Assembly (NCBI GenBank): GCA_902168205.1
Contig: CABHOK010000003.1
Coordinates: 930,001 to 994,000, forward strand
Reading direction: 5' to 3'
Source: an uncultured Chitinophaga sp.
Lineage (GTDB): Bacteria; Bacteroidota; Bacteroidia; Cytophagales; Cyclobacteriaceae
Length of the DNA stretch: 64,000 nucleotides
Each line of letters opens with the position of its first letter. The stretch's first letter is position 1. The translations under genes and the position numbers were made by a program. This document shows positions 7,684 to 15,699 of this stretch, piece by piece. The notes below the pieces were generated by a model. That model searched no databases. It was given only the letters and a program-made list of their open reading frames with translations, and was not told the origin of the DNA.

Positions 7684-8472
7684 ATGAATAAACTTTTCAT
7701 CATCAAGATAGGAGGTAACGTACTGGATAACCCGGCAGCGTTAAGTTCTTTTCTGAAAGATTTTGCATCGATTAAGGAACCGAAGATATTGATTCACGGT
7801 GGCGGAAAGATCGCGACTAAACTTGGCGATCAGCTCGGTATAGAATCAAAGTATATTAATGGTCGCAGAATTACCGATGCTCAAACGCTGGACGTTGTTA
7901 CCATGGTATACGGTGGTTTGGTGAACAAGCAAATCGTAGCAACTCTGCAAACCTTGAGTTGCAACGCGATGGGCGTTACCGGTGCCGATGGTAATCTGAT
8001 CAAGGCCGTGAAGCGCCCGGTAAAAGATATAGACTATGGTTTTGTAGGCGATATAAAAGCAGAGGGTGTTAACACGGCACTGCTATATTTCCTGTTACAG
8101 CAAAATGTAGTGCCCATCTTCGCACCGCTTACGCATGCCGATGGTTCAATACTGAATACCAATGCCGATACAATAGCTTCGGTATTGGCCGTAGCGCTCA
8201 GTAAACATTTTGATGTACGACTGATCTTCTGTTTCGAGAAGAAAGGCGTATTGATGGATGTGAACAATCAGGGCTCTGTAATAACCCACTTGCCGAAGAA
8301 ACGTTACGATGAACTGTTGCCGCAAGGTATATTTGCCGATGGTATACTGCCGAAGCTTGAAAATGCTTACGCGGCTATACAGACAGGCGTAAAAGAAGTG
8401 TTGATCGGAGAAGCGAAAGACCTGCTGAAGAATACAGGACAGGTAACAGAAGGAACTTTGATAACTTTATAA
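7684..8472 (+). CDS. argB: N-acyl-glutamate kinase
   Basis: The product has 262 residues, normal for ArgB without the N-terminal arginine-sensing helix found in arginine-inhibited forms. It phosphorylates N-acyl-glutamate with ATP. KIGGN at residues 8-12 and HGGGK at 38-42 form the phosphate-binding loops, NGRRITD at 59-65 binds the acyl-glutamate carboxylates, and NADTIA is present in the C-terminal half. The missing sensing helix suggests arginine feedback acts elsewhere. The gene lies 11 bases after argF'. Confidence 0.94.
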   Translation: MNKLFIIKIGGNVLDNPAALSSFLKDFASIKEPKILIHGGGKIATKLGDQLGIESKYINGRRITDAQTLDVVTMVYGGLVNKQIVATLQTLSCNAMGVTGADGNLIKAVKRPVKDIDYGFVGDIKAEGVNTALLYFLLQQNVVPIFAPLTHADGSILNTNADTIASVLAVALSKHFDVRLIFCFEKKGVLMDVNNQGSVITHLPKKRYDELLPQGIFADGILPKLENAYAAIQTGVKEVLIGEAKDLLKNTGQVTEGTLITL

Positions 8473-8520
8473 AGGCCAGAGCGGGCAACGCTTCGGGAAA
8501 TGTGAAGACGAAGGAAGGGT

Positions 8521-8562
8521 AATGTCTCGAAGCTTAAAGCTCATAGCTCGAAGCTAACTAAA
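8521..8562 (+). repeat. AGCTC-family repeat before argE
   Basis: TCTCGAAGCTTAAAGCTCAT is followed by AGCTCGAAGCTAACTAAAC. It shares CTCATAGC with the copy at 4516 and, as reverse complement, GCTTCGAG and ATGAGCTTT with the copy in hisS. It ends two bases before the argE start codon. The bases between argB and the repeat (8473-8520) show nothing recognisable. Confidence 0.7.
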
Positions 8563-8564
8563 CT

Positions 8565-9623
8565 ATGGATTCATTATACGAAAAGGCTACCAATCTGCTG
8601 ATTAAGCTCATCGCTATTCCTTCGTTCAGCAAGGAAGAAGATGAGGTAGCTTCGGTATTGGAAGAGTTCTTTGAGAAGGAACGCGTTCATTCCTATCGCA
8701 AAGGCAACAATGTATGGGTAAAAAATCAATACTTTGATCCGGCAAAACCCACCGTGTTATTAAACTCACATCACGACACAGTTAAACCCAATCCGCAGTA
8801 TACACGCGATCCATTCAAACCCGAGATCATCGATGGGAAATTATTTGGTTTAGGCAGCAATGATGCCGGTGGACCGCTCGTATCGTTGATCGCTACATTT
8901 TTACATTACTATCCGCAGCAGAACCTGAAATATAATGTGATGCTCGCGGCTACAGCGGAAGAAGAAATTTCAGGAACGGGTGGAGTTGAAAGTATATGGT
9001 CTTCACTACCACCGGTTGACTTTGCTATCGTAGGTGAGCCTACGCTATGCCAGATGGCTACCGCAGAAAAAGGACTGATGGTGCTGGATTGCATAGCACG
9101 CGGCAAAGCTGGTCATGCAGCACGCGAAGAAGGCATCAATGCTATATATGAAGCATTGCCGGATATAGAGTGGTTCCGGAACTATAGATTCCCGGTCGTG
9201 TCTCAAACACTCGGACCGATCAAGATGACGGTAACGATCATAAATGCAGGTAAGCAACACAACGTTGTGCCGGCTGAATGTCACTATACTGTAGACGTTC
9301 GGGTGACGGATGCCTATACATTGGAAGAATTACTCGCGGTTATTAAACAGAACGTAAAGAGTGAAGTATCACCGCGCTCCATGCGCATGCGCCCTTCCGG
9401 TATAGCGGATGAACACCCATTGGTGCAGGCAGCCATCAAGCTCGGTATAAACCGCTATGGTTCGCCTACTACATCTGATCAGGCGCTTATCCCGACTCCG
9501 TCTGTAAAAATGGGGCCAGGCGATTCGGCTCGTTCGCATACAGCCGATGAGTTTATCTATGCCGATGAAATCCGGCAGGGGATAGATACCTATATCAAGG
9601 TGCTCAACGAAGTGATCCTGTAG
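8565..9623 (+). CDS. argE: M20 family deacylase, probable N-acyl-citrulline/ornithine deacylase
   Basis: The product has 352 residues and is a di-zinc M20 metallopeptidase-fold enzyme of the ArgE/DapE group. Metal and catalytic residues are visible: SHHDT at 68-72, SNDAGG with D100, the AEEE stretch at 131-134 (general base and ligand), GEPT further on, and a C-terminal GDSARSHTADEF with the last histidine ligand. In an operon using argF', the substrate expected is N-acetyl- or N-succinyl-citrulline, released as citrulline for ArgG. It follows an AGCTC repeat and is followed two bases later by the isochorismatase-fold gene. Confidence 0.88.
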   Translation: MDSLYEKATNLLIKLIAIPSFSKEEDEVASVLEEFFEKERVHSYRKGNNVWVKNQYFDPAKPTVLLNSHHDTVKPNPQYTRDPFKPEIIDGKLFGLGSNDAGGPLVSLIATFLHYYPQQNLKYNVMLAATAEEEISGTGGVESIWSSLPPVDFAIVGEPTLCQMATAEKGLMVLDCIARGKAGHAAREEGINAIYEALPDIEWFRNYRFPVVSQTLGPIKMTVTIINAGKQHNVVPAECHYTVDVRVTDAYTLEELLAVIKQNVKSEVSPRSMRMRPSGIADEHPLVQAAIKLGINRYGSPTTSDQALIPTPSVKMGPGDSARSHTADEFIYADEIRQGIDTYIKVLNEVIL

Positions 9624-9625
9624 GC

Positions 9626-10198
9626 ATGAAGCAGCCGGCTCTGATCGTGATTGATGTACAGAAAGGTATTGACGAAGCCGGGCATTGGGGAGGAAATCGC
9701 AATAACCCGCAGGCCGAAGAAAATATAGTATATCTGCTGAGGGCGTGGCGCGATAAAAATTTTCCGGTGATGTTCGTTCAGCATTGCTCTGTCTCAAACG
9801 TATCACCCTTCCGACCCGGATATGCAGGCAACGACTTCAAAGATATCGTGAAGCCCTTTGTTAACGATAACGTTTTTAAGAAATCAGTTACCAATGCTTT
9901 TATCGGTACCAGTTTACAGCAGACATTAACAGATCATCGTGTTTCCGAAGTTGTGATCACTGGTTTTGTAACCAACAACTCAGTGGAGGCAACAGCACGC
10001 ATGGCAGGCGATCTGGGTTTTAAAACAACAGTAGTAACAGATGCTACAGCCGCATTTGATAAACAAGGCATTGACGGAACTATATATCCGGCATACCTGG
10101 TACACGCCTTGTCATTGGCGCACTTAAAAGATGAATACGCTTCTATAGCTACAACAGCAGAAGTGTTACAGTATATATCAGCAAATCAACCGATCTAA
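9626..10198 (+). CDS. Isochorismatase-fold hydrolase with Ser at the nucleophile position
   Basis: The product has 190 residues of the isochorismatase/cysteine-hydrolase superfamily. D10 (VIDVQKG) and a lysine at K85 or K86 (VFKKSVTNAF) fit two members of the Asp-Lys-Cys triad. The third position, normally Cys in GxxTxxCV, reads GFVTNNSVEAT, giving S119. The only cysteine nearby is C54, outside the motif. It may be a non-cysteine variant or a non-hydrolytic protein. It starts two bases after argE and ends 12 bases before argH, so it is made with the arginine enzymes. A role on an N-carbamoyl or amide intermediate is only inferred from position. Confidence 0.8.
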   Translation: MKQPALIVIDVQKGIDEAGHWGGNRNNPQAEENIVYLLRAWRDKNFPVMFVQHCSVSNVSPFRPGYAGNDFKDIVKPFVNDNVFKKSVTNAFIGTSLQQTLTDHRVSEVVITGFVTNNSVEATARMAGDLGFKTTVVTDATAAFDKQGIDGTIYPAYLVHALSLAHLKDEYASIATTAEVLQYISANQPI

Positions 10199-10210
10199 AA
10201 ATTTCAGTTC

Positions 10211-11542
10211 ATGAAGCTCTGGCAAAAAGATAAAGCATCGCTCAAGGAAGTAGAAAAATTTACAGTGGGCAGAGATCAGGAGATGGATATGTTCCTGGCT
10301 CCGTTTGATGTACAGGGATCACTCGCTCACATTACGATGCTTGAATCAATCGGACTGCTTGAAAAAAATGAACTTGCAATCTTGTCTGCCGAACTGAAGA
10401 ATATATACAAACGCATTCAGCAAGGCGACTTCAAGGTAGAAGATGGTGTTGAAGATATACACTCGCAGGTTGAACTTGAGCTTACGCGCAAACTCGGTGA
10501 TGTAGGTAAAAAAATTCACAGCGGTCGCTCGCGTAACGACCAGGTGTTGGTTGATATTAAACTATACCTGCGCCATGAAATAAAAGAAGTGACTACAGAA
10601 GTAAAACACTTCTTTGATCTGCTGATCGAGCAGAGTAATGCCTATAAAAATCATTTGGTACCGGGCTATACGCATCTTCAGTTAGCGATGCCTTCATCGT
10701 TCGGGCTTTGGTTTGGCGCGTATGCAGAAAGCCTGGTTGATGACATCATTACCCTGCAGGCTGCTTACAAGATCGTGAATAAAAATCCGCTGGGTTCAGC
10801 TGCCGGATACGGTTCATCATTCCCGCTGAATCGTACGATGACTACACAGCTCCTGGGCTTTGAAGATCTTAACTACAATGTAGTATATGCGCAGATGGGC
10901 CGTGGTAAAACAGAACGTATTGTTGCTTCGGCATTATCCAATATAGCTTCCACGCTGGGTAAACTTTCGATGGATGCCTGCTTGTTCCTGAATCAGAACT
11001 TTGGCTTTATCAGTTTTCCGGATGAACTCACAACCGGTTCGAGCATCATGCCACATAAGAAAAATCCGGATGTGTTCGAGTTGATTCGCGCGCGTTGCAA
11101 CCAGTTGACTGCACTTCCGAATGATATAGCGTTGTCATTGGCGAATCTTCCTTCCGGCTATCATCGCGATATGCAATTGCTGAAAGAAATTCTTTTCCCG
11201 GCCATTCAACGGTTGAAAGAGTGTTTGCGTATGGCGCACCTCATGCTCTCTAACATCACCGTAAAAGAGAATATACTGGCTGATGAAAAGTATAAATTCC
11301 TGTTCAGTGTCGAGGAAGTAAATCGCCTGGTATTATCGGGTGTTCCGTTCCGTGATGCCTATAAGAAAATAGGACTTGATATTGAGCAAGGTAAATATCA
11401 GCCTCAGACAACTGTTGATCACACGCACGAAGGAAGTATAGGAAATCTTAATCTTCCGGAGATCAACAAAATGATGAGTCGCGCATTGGAGTCTTTTCAA
11501 TTCGGAGACGCTGAGCAAGCCGTAGAAAAACTGATCGACTAA
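10211..11542 (+). CDS. argH: Argininosuccinate lyase
   Basis: The product has 443 residues of the fumarase/aspartase superfamily. It splits argininosuccinate to arginine and fumarate, the last step of the operon. GRSRNDQV is at 105-112, PGYTHLQ at 151-157 (catalytic His), and the family signature GSSIMPHKKNPD at 276-287 with the flexible serine loop. The length is slightly below the usual 455-465. It is the last gene of the operon and is followed by a strong terminator at 11567. Confidence 0.95.
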   Translation: MKLWQKDKASLKEVEKFTVGRDQEMDMFLAPFDVQGSLAHITMLESIGLLEKNELAILSAELKNIYKRIQQGDFKVEDGVEDIHSQVELELTRKLGDVGKKIHSGRSRNDQVLVDIKLYLRHEIKEVTTEVKHFFDLLIEQSNAYKNHLVPGYTHLQLAMPSSFGLWFGAYAESLVDDIITLQAAYKIVNKNPLGSAAGYGSSFPLNRTMTTQLLGFEDLNYNVVYAQMGRGKTERIVASALSNIASTLGKLSMDACLFLNQNFGFISFPDELTTGSSIMPHKKNPDVFELIRARCNQLTALPNDIALSLANLPSGYHRDMQLLKEILFPAIQRLKECLRMAHLMLSNITVKENILADEKYKFLFSVEEVNRLVLSGVPFRDAYKKIGLDIEQGKYQPQTTVDHTHEGSIGNLNLPEINKMMSRALESFQFGDAEQAVEKLID

Positions 11543-11566
11543 CGTACGATAAACTCATTTACAGAG

Positions 11567-11602
11567 AGAGTACACGTGAAAACACGTAGTACTCTTTTTT
11601 TA
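11567..11602 (+). terminator. Rho-independent terminator of the arginine operon
   Basis: AGAGTAC-ACGTG (11567-11578) pairs with CACGT-A-GTACTCT (11583-11595) around an AAAA loop, a 12-bp stem with one bulged A, followed by a run of eight Ts. Confidence 0.92.
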
Positions 11603-11825
11603 TTTCCATCCGTTATTCCTTTTTGGTGCTGTGTAGAATTTAATCATCGATTTTACCAGCCGTTGCAGTGCGTTACGATAGGTTCCATTACCCGCAAAAT
11701 AACGCTTGTAAAAGCATAGGCATGGTTTTTACCTTTTTCAGGTGTATTAACCCACGCTGTATGAATTTTGCGGGCATATAACTTCACCAGCTGTGTATTG
11801 CAAAAGAAGAAAGTAAAGTGGTGAG

Positions 11826-11909
11826 ATGGGCTTGCGCGATGTAAAGATACTGATGGCTATATATGAAGCCGCACATACAGGCAAGAAAGTTCAATTGACA
11901 AACCTTTAA
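11826..11909 (+). pseudogene. C-terminal fragment of a Gfo/Idh/MocA oxidoreductase gene
   Basis: Starting at 11826 the reading frame gives MGLRDVKILMAIYEAAHTGK then KVQLTNL and a stop, the typical last helix and tail of a Gfo/Idh/MocA sugar dehydrogenase. In this frame a stop codon sits at 11814-11816, so there is no upstream coding part. The rest of the gap from 11603 to 11825 shows no gene and no clear homology in other frames. It reads as the remnant of a deleted gene whose 3' end survives ahead of the next gene. Confidence 0.55.
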
Positions 11910-11920
11910 AGTAAACAGCT

Positions 11921-12379
11921 ATGAGAAAGAGTAATAAAGGAAATGCTGCAAGTAAGACAAGTAAAACGAAAGCAGATAAAAAACTTCCGGGCGAATACCC
12001 GCCCAGTGAAGATATCATGAACCCGGTAAATGATGCTGAACGCGTTCATGTTGATTTGGACAATCTAAGTTTATCAAGAGCAACTTCGGCAGAGGCTGTG
12101 CAGGATACACCGCGTCCATTGGATAATGAATCAAATCTTACCAACGAAGACAAGGAGGCGTTGGGCCCGCGGGATCTGAGCCTGGACATGGGGGATGATG
12201 AACAGCTGAAGCACCGAAAGTGGCCGGTAGATTTTACAGCACGTGACCTGGATATACCAGGCAGTGAACTCGATGATCGAAATGAAATGATCGGTTCAGA
12301 AGATGAAGAAAATAACTCCTATAGTCTGGGAGGCGATGATAAAGAGAATCTGGAAGAAGACTCAACGAACCGCTATTGA
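11921..12379 (+). CDS. Acidic disordered conserved hypothetical protein
   Basis: The product has 152 residues with no signal peptide and no membrane segment. It has a basic N-terminal 25 residues (KSNKGNAASKTSKTKADKK), then KLPGEYPPSEDIMNP, a DLD-rich middle, and a very acidic C-terminus with GSEDEENNSYSLGGDDKEN. I recall similar short proteins with PGEYPPSEDIMNP and GSEDEENN motifs in Bacteroidota, often annotated as hypothetical. The composition suggests intrinsic disorder. No function can be assigned. It follows the Gfo/Idh/MocA fragment and converges with the ABC transporter gene. Confidence 0.75.
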   Translation: MRKSNKGNAASKTSKTKADKKLPGEYPPSEDIMNPVNDAERVHVDLDNLSLSRATSAEAVQDTPRPLDNESNLTNEDKEALGPRDLSLDMGDDEQLKHRKWPVDFTARDLDIPGSELDDRNEMIGSEDEENNSYSLGGDDKENLEEDSTNRY

Positions 12380-12398
12380 TTCGTTGAATCCCGTTGAG
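12361..12398. terminator. Possible bidirectional hairpin between convergent genes
   Basis: CTCAACG (12361-12367) can pair with CGTTGAG (12392-12398), and GATTC-gtt-GAATC (12378-12390) forms an inner stem. An AT-rich tail TATATTTTAATTTTT follows on the plus strand. It overlaps the end of the small acidic protein gene; termination is plausible but not certain. Confidence 0.35.
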
Positions 12399-12413
12399 AC
12401 TATATTTTAATTT

Positions 12414-14258
12414 TTACAGGGCAACCGGAAGTTGCTGGGCTGAATCTTTTTCGACAGAAGCAGATTCCTCAGCACTTTCCGCTACCTGGTGCTCCCAAAG
12501 TTCTTTAAACACGAGGCTCGTACGCTTCAGTTCATCAAACGTTCCTTCGGCTATAACAGAACCGTTTCTCAGAATATAGATATAGTCGAACTTCGTAAGT
12601 AAATGAAGTCTGTGCAAGGACGATATAACCGCTTTCTTCTTGAATGCCTTGAACAGGTTTGCATAGATCCAATTCTCCGTTCGCGGATCAACGCTGCTGG
12701 TAGGCTCATCCAGCAATACAATGCTGCTGCTGCGTGCCGCGAGTATACCACGGGCCAGTGCTAAACGCTGCTTCTGTCCACCCGAAAGATTTACTCCTTT
12801 CTCCTTGATGTGTGTCTCAAGTCCCTGCGGAAGTTTGTTGATCACATCAGCAAAGTGTGCAGCCTCGCACACTTCCATCACTTCCTGTTCAGAGAAGGGG
12901 AGTCCGAGTGTTATATTATACAGAATTGTGTTTTCAAAAATTTCCGGTTCCTGCGGAAACAGCGTTACAGCATTGGCAATGCTGTCGAAATCACTGGCCA
13001 CACCGTTGTCAGTGTATACGCGTGATCCTTCTTTCGGAGTATATAGTCCGCGCAGCAGTGAGAGTAATGTACTCTTGCCACTTCCGCTTTCACCGATCAA
13101 GGCAATGCGTTCGCCTCTTTTTATGCGCATATCCAGGTCTTTCAACCCGGTAGGAGTTCTGTCGCCCGCTTTTTCACTGCGCTCGAAGTTGAGGCTTTGT
13201 ATTTCAATCTGTTTCCAGTCTTTCGGTAAATGACGTTCTTCGCGAACGTGGTGAAACTCGTCATACGCTTTTTCCAGCTCGCGTGAATTCTGGATCTCTA
13301 CATCATACTTCGTAATCTGCGTATAGTGCGATGCTATATCGTTAAACACACTTGTAAACTGATTCACATATCCCAACAGAATTACGAGACCACCGATATA
13401 TAGTGTTTCACCCGGAGTATAGTGCTGGTATAAATAACCAATGGTTGTAACGGCATAGATAAGTCCCACCATCATCTGCGCGATAAACCATTTCCATTCA
13501 TTGATGGTAACATTACGTTTGAACGGAGGAAAAACTTTCATAAGCTTCTCCATAAAGCTTTTCTGAATTCGCTTCTCAAGACGCAGTGTTATAACCGTAA
13601 TGATATTGGAAAGACTGTCGAACAGTGTGGAAGAAACCTCATGCTCGCGTTCGGTTACCTCGCGCTGACTGGCAATAAAAGGCTTGTCGAATTTAATGAT
13701 GATGAATACCGTGATAGCTCCGAGTGCAATGCCGATCGTTCCGAACAGAGGCGAAAAGTAAAGCATTGCACTGAACGAAAAGAAAAACTTGCCAAAAGAG
13801 TACATGTAGATGAAACCGTTCTGGAAGAAATCACGAAGCGCCTCATGCGATTTGCGCAGGCGATTGATCGTGGCACCGCTGTGGTGATCCTGGTGCCACT
13901 TTACAGGCAAGTGTAAAACTTTATGATATAATTCCTCTACGTAGTTACGGGCAATGCCAAAGGCAAGCTTACGCTCCATAACGCGAGCCGGACCGTGAAA
14001 GGCCCATTCCAGCAAACGAAGTCCAATGAAGCCTCCGGCATACATCCAGCCCACTTCTAAAACTGCTTGAGTGTTTTGCTGAAGCGCATTGACAAACCAG
14101 CCGTAAAAAAGCGGGTTGATCGCGACAATGATGTTTGAGACAACAAACATCGAGTATATCAATACAAATCGTTTCTTCTCGTGGCGCGCATACTTCCATG
14201 CCGTTTTGAGCATGGATACATATGGATTTCTCATAAAAAATGGGGGTGTTTTTTGCAT
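12414..14258 (-). CDS. ABC exporter, fused permease and ATPase
   Basis: The product has 614 residues. Residues about 30-320 form the six-helix exporter domain; 350-600 form the nucleotide-binding domain with Walker A GESGSGKST at 389-397, signature LSGGQ at 491-495, Walker B IVLLDEPT at 513-520 and an H-loop in SSLHRLH near 554. It is a half-transporter expected to dimerise in the inner membrane and export lipids, peptides or drugs; the substrate cannot be read from sequence. It is a single gene on the minus strand. ACTTTG sits just before the first ATG, so the transcript may have almost no leader; a later start at residue 10 (MRNPYV) is possible. Confidence 0.9.
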   Translation of the reverse strand: MQKTPPFFMRNPYVSMLKTAWKYARHEKKRFVLIYSMFVVSNIIVAINPLFYGWFVNALQQNTQAVLEVGWMYAGGFIGLRLLEWAFHGPARVMERKLAFGIARNYVEELYHKVLHLPVKWHQDHHSGATINRLRKSHEALRDFFQNGFIYMYSFGKFFFSFSAMLYFSPLFGTIGIALGAITVFIIIKFDKPFIASQREVTEREHEVSSTLFDSLSNIITVITLRLEKRIQKSFMEKLMKVFPPFKRNVTINEWKWFIAQMMVGLIYAVTTIGYLYQHYTPGETLYIGGLVILLGYVNQFTSVFNDIASHYTQITKYDVEIQNSRELEKAYDEFHHVREERHLPKDWKQIEIQSLNFERSEKAGDRTPTGLKDLDMRIKRGERIALIGESGSGKSTLLSLLRGLYTPKEGSRVYTDNGVASDFDSIANAVTLFPQEPEIFENTILYNITLGLPFSEQEVMEVCEAAHFADVINKLPQGLETHIKEKGVNLSGGQKQRLALARGILAARSSSIVLLDEPTSSVDPRTENWIYANLFKAFKKKAVISSLHRLHLLTKFDYIYILRNGSVIAEGTFDELKRTSLVFKELWEHQVAESAEESASVEKDSAQQLPVAL

Positions 14259-14454
14259 TACAAAGTTGATGAAGCAACGGGGTCGGAGCCACTTAAATGT
14301 ACTGGCAATATTACATCCGACTATATTTTACCGCAATCATACATTTTCTGAAGATTTCCAGAAGTACACTCTTCTTGAGTTTCCGTTATAGCAAACAGTC
14401 GTTAACCTATTACTGTAGAATTTTGACAACACTAAGATTGGATTGATCTGCCTT

Positions 14455-14490
14455 TATTCTGCGTAAGTCTGCGACCTCTGCGGGAAAGAA
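14455..14490. repeat. CTGCG-type repeat in the gap before the DUF2892 gene
   Basis: TTCTGCGTAAGTCTGCGACC and TCTGCGGGAAAG form three TCTGCG units spaced 10-12 bases apart. This resembles TCTGCG/CTCTGTG intergenic words I know from other Bacteroidota genomes. It lies within the divergent gap 14259-14604 between the ABC exporter and the DUF2892 gene; the remainder of that gap is AT-rich and shows no gene or strong promoter. Confidence 0.45.
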
Positions 14491-14604
14491 TTTTGCGCGG
14501 GACTTTGCATGAACATAATGGTATATTTTTTTACGTACGCATGTATACTCCCTGCATGAATATGCAAAGGACAACATGAAATTTTACTTTTAATGTAATT
14601 AGTT

Positions 14605-14907
14605 ATGAGCAGCTATAACACAGACGGAAACAGAGATGCCGGGGCATTGCTGACATCAGTTTCATCCATCACAAATGTTACTCCTGGCGAGCGAATTATA
14701 TCCGTAGTAAGCGGACTCGCGCTGGCTGTAGCAGGCGTTCGTCACTTTGAAAGAGGTAAAGGTATTTCGTTGATACTCGGAGGCGGATATCTTTTAGCAA
14801 GAGGTATAACAGGCTATTGCGCTGTCAACGCATTGCTCAATAAAAGCAAAGCCGTAAATGCAGCATTACCACAGGCAACCGGTACATTCAAGGTACTGGC
14901 TTACTAA
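14605..14907 (+). CDS. DUF2892-like small membrane protein
   Basis: The product has 100 residues. NVTPGERIISVVSGLALAVA followed by GVRHFERGKG and ISLILGGGYLLARGITGYC match the two-helix pattern of DUF2892/YgaP-type inner-membrane proteins. The N-terminal 30 residues are polar. The family often occurs alone or fused to rhodanese domains; no partner is evident here. It is followed closely by the charged secreted protein gene (start 14963). Confidence 0.7.
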   Translation: MSSYNTDGNRDAGALLTSVSSITNVTPGERIISVVSGLALAVAGVRHFERGKGISLILGGGYLLARGITGYCAVNALLNKSKAVNAALPQATGTFKVLAY

Positions 14908-14962
14908 GCTTGCTTATATATGCTTGCCGGTATGTTTTTTTGAAACTATAAAGCAACAACAG

Positions 14963-15598
14963 ATGAAAGCTATATTCATTCCATGGATCATTATACTTAT
15001 CGGCATAACCGAGCTTCACGCGCAAGTGAGTGATTCAAGTAAACGTACGCAAAGCAGAAGGCCCACTATAAATCAGAGCCAGGCTAAACCGAGCCAGAAA
15101 GAACTTCGTGAGTTGGAGTTGAATCGTAATCGCAATAAAGGAACGCAAGCCGATACAACCACGACCACCGGTATAAATGCGCGCCAGCAACCAACTGAAA
15201 ATCGCGCAGTGAAAAACGAATCGAACAAGGCACTGGATGATGCGAATCCGAATAGTCCGGCCAACACCAACGAGACATCTATTTTTGAAACCGGTACAAG
15301 CTCGGCAGGTTCGCCCAGCACTATTTCCGAGAATGATGGTAAGGATCGCGATGGCACCAACAATGTACAACGCAGTACACCGAACATGGCAGGCTCACCG
15401 CCACCTCGCAGAGGCAGTGTGAAGGTATCAAACGCTTCGTCTTCATCCGGATCAGAGCGCGCGACAAAAGAATCGAAAGACGAACGGAAAGCTGAAGTAA
15501 AGAGCGAGAAAGAATCTTCGAAAGATAAAGACAAGTCCCGAAAAGAAGACAGGGCCAATAAAAAAGATAAAGCCAGGGGCAGCAAAAGCAACGATTAG
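14963..15598 (+). CDS. Secreted, highly charged low-complexity protein
   Basis: The product has 211 residues. The start at 14963 gives a signal peptide (MKAIFIPWIIILIGITELHA, cleavage before Q). The rest is predicted disordered: Gln, Asn, Thr and Ser rich up to about residue 150, then a Lys/Glu/Asp/Ser tail with repeated KESKD, KSEKESSKDKDK and KKDKARGSK. No cysteines, no domain and no sorting signal are seen. The longer frame from 14858 would add 35 residues overlapping the preceding gene and was rejected. Function unknown; an extracytoplasmic polyelectrolyte role is only a guess. Confidence 0.7.
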   Translation: MKAIFIPWIIILIGITELHAQVSDSSKRTQSRRPTINQSQAKPSQKELRELELNRNRNKGTQADTTTTTGINARQQPTENRAVKNESNKALDDANPNSPANTNETSIFETGTSSAGSPSTISENDGKDRDGTNNVQRSTPNMAGSPPPRRGSVKVSNASSSSGSERATKESKDERKAEVKSEKESSKDKDKSRKEDRANKKDKARGSKSND

Positions 15599-15699
15599 TT
15601 TAAAACAACAATTAGTATACAACAAAGTAGCGCTAATCAAACGAATACGTTGATTTACTCGCGAAACTTGATGATTTTTGCGGCTTCATAAACGAACCT

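Noticed and set aside
14858-14962. Longer start for the charged secreted protein gene
   Set aside because: The extra residues overlap the DUF2892 gene and would hide a well-formed signal peptide starting at 14963.
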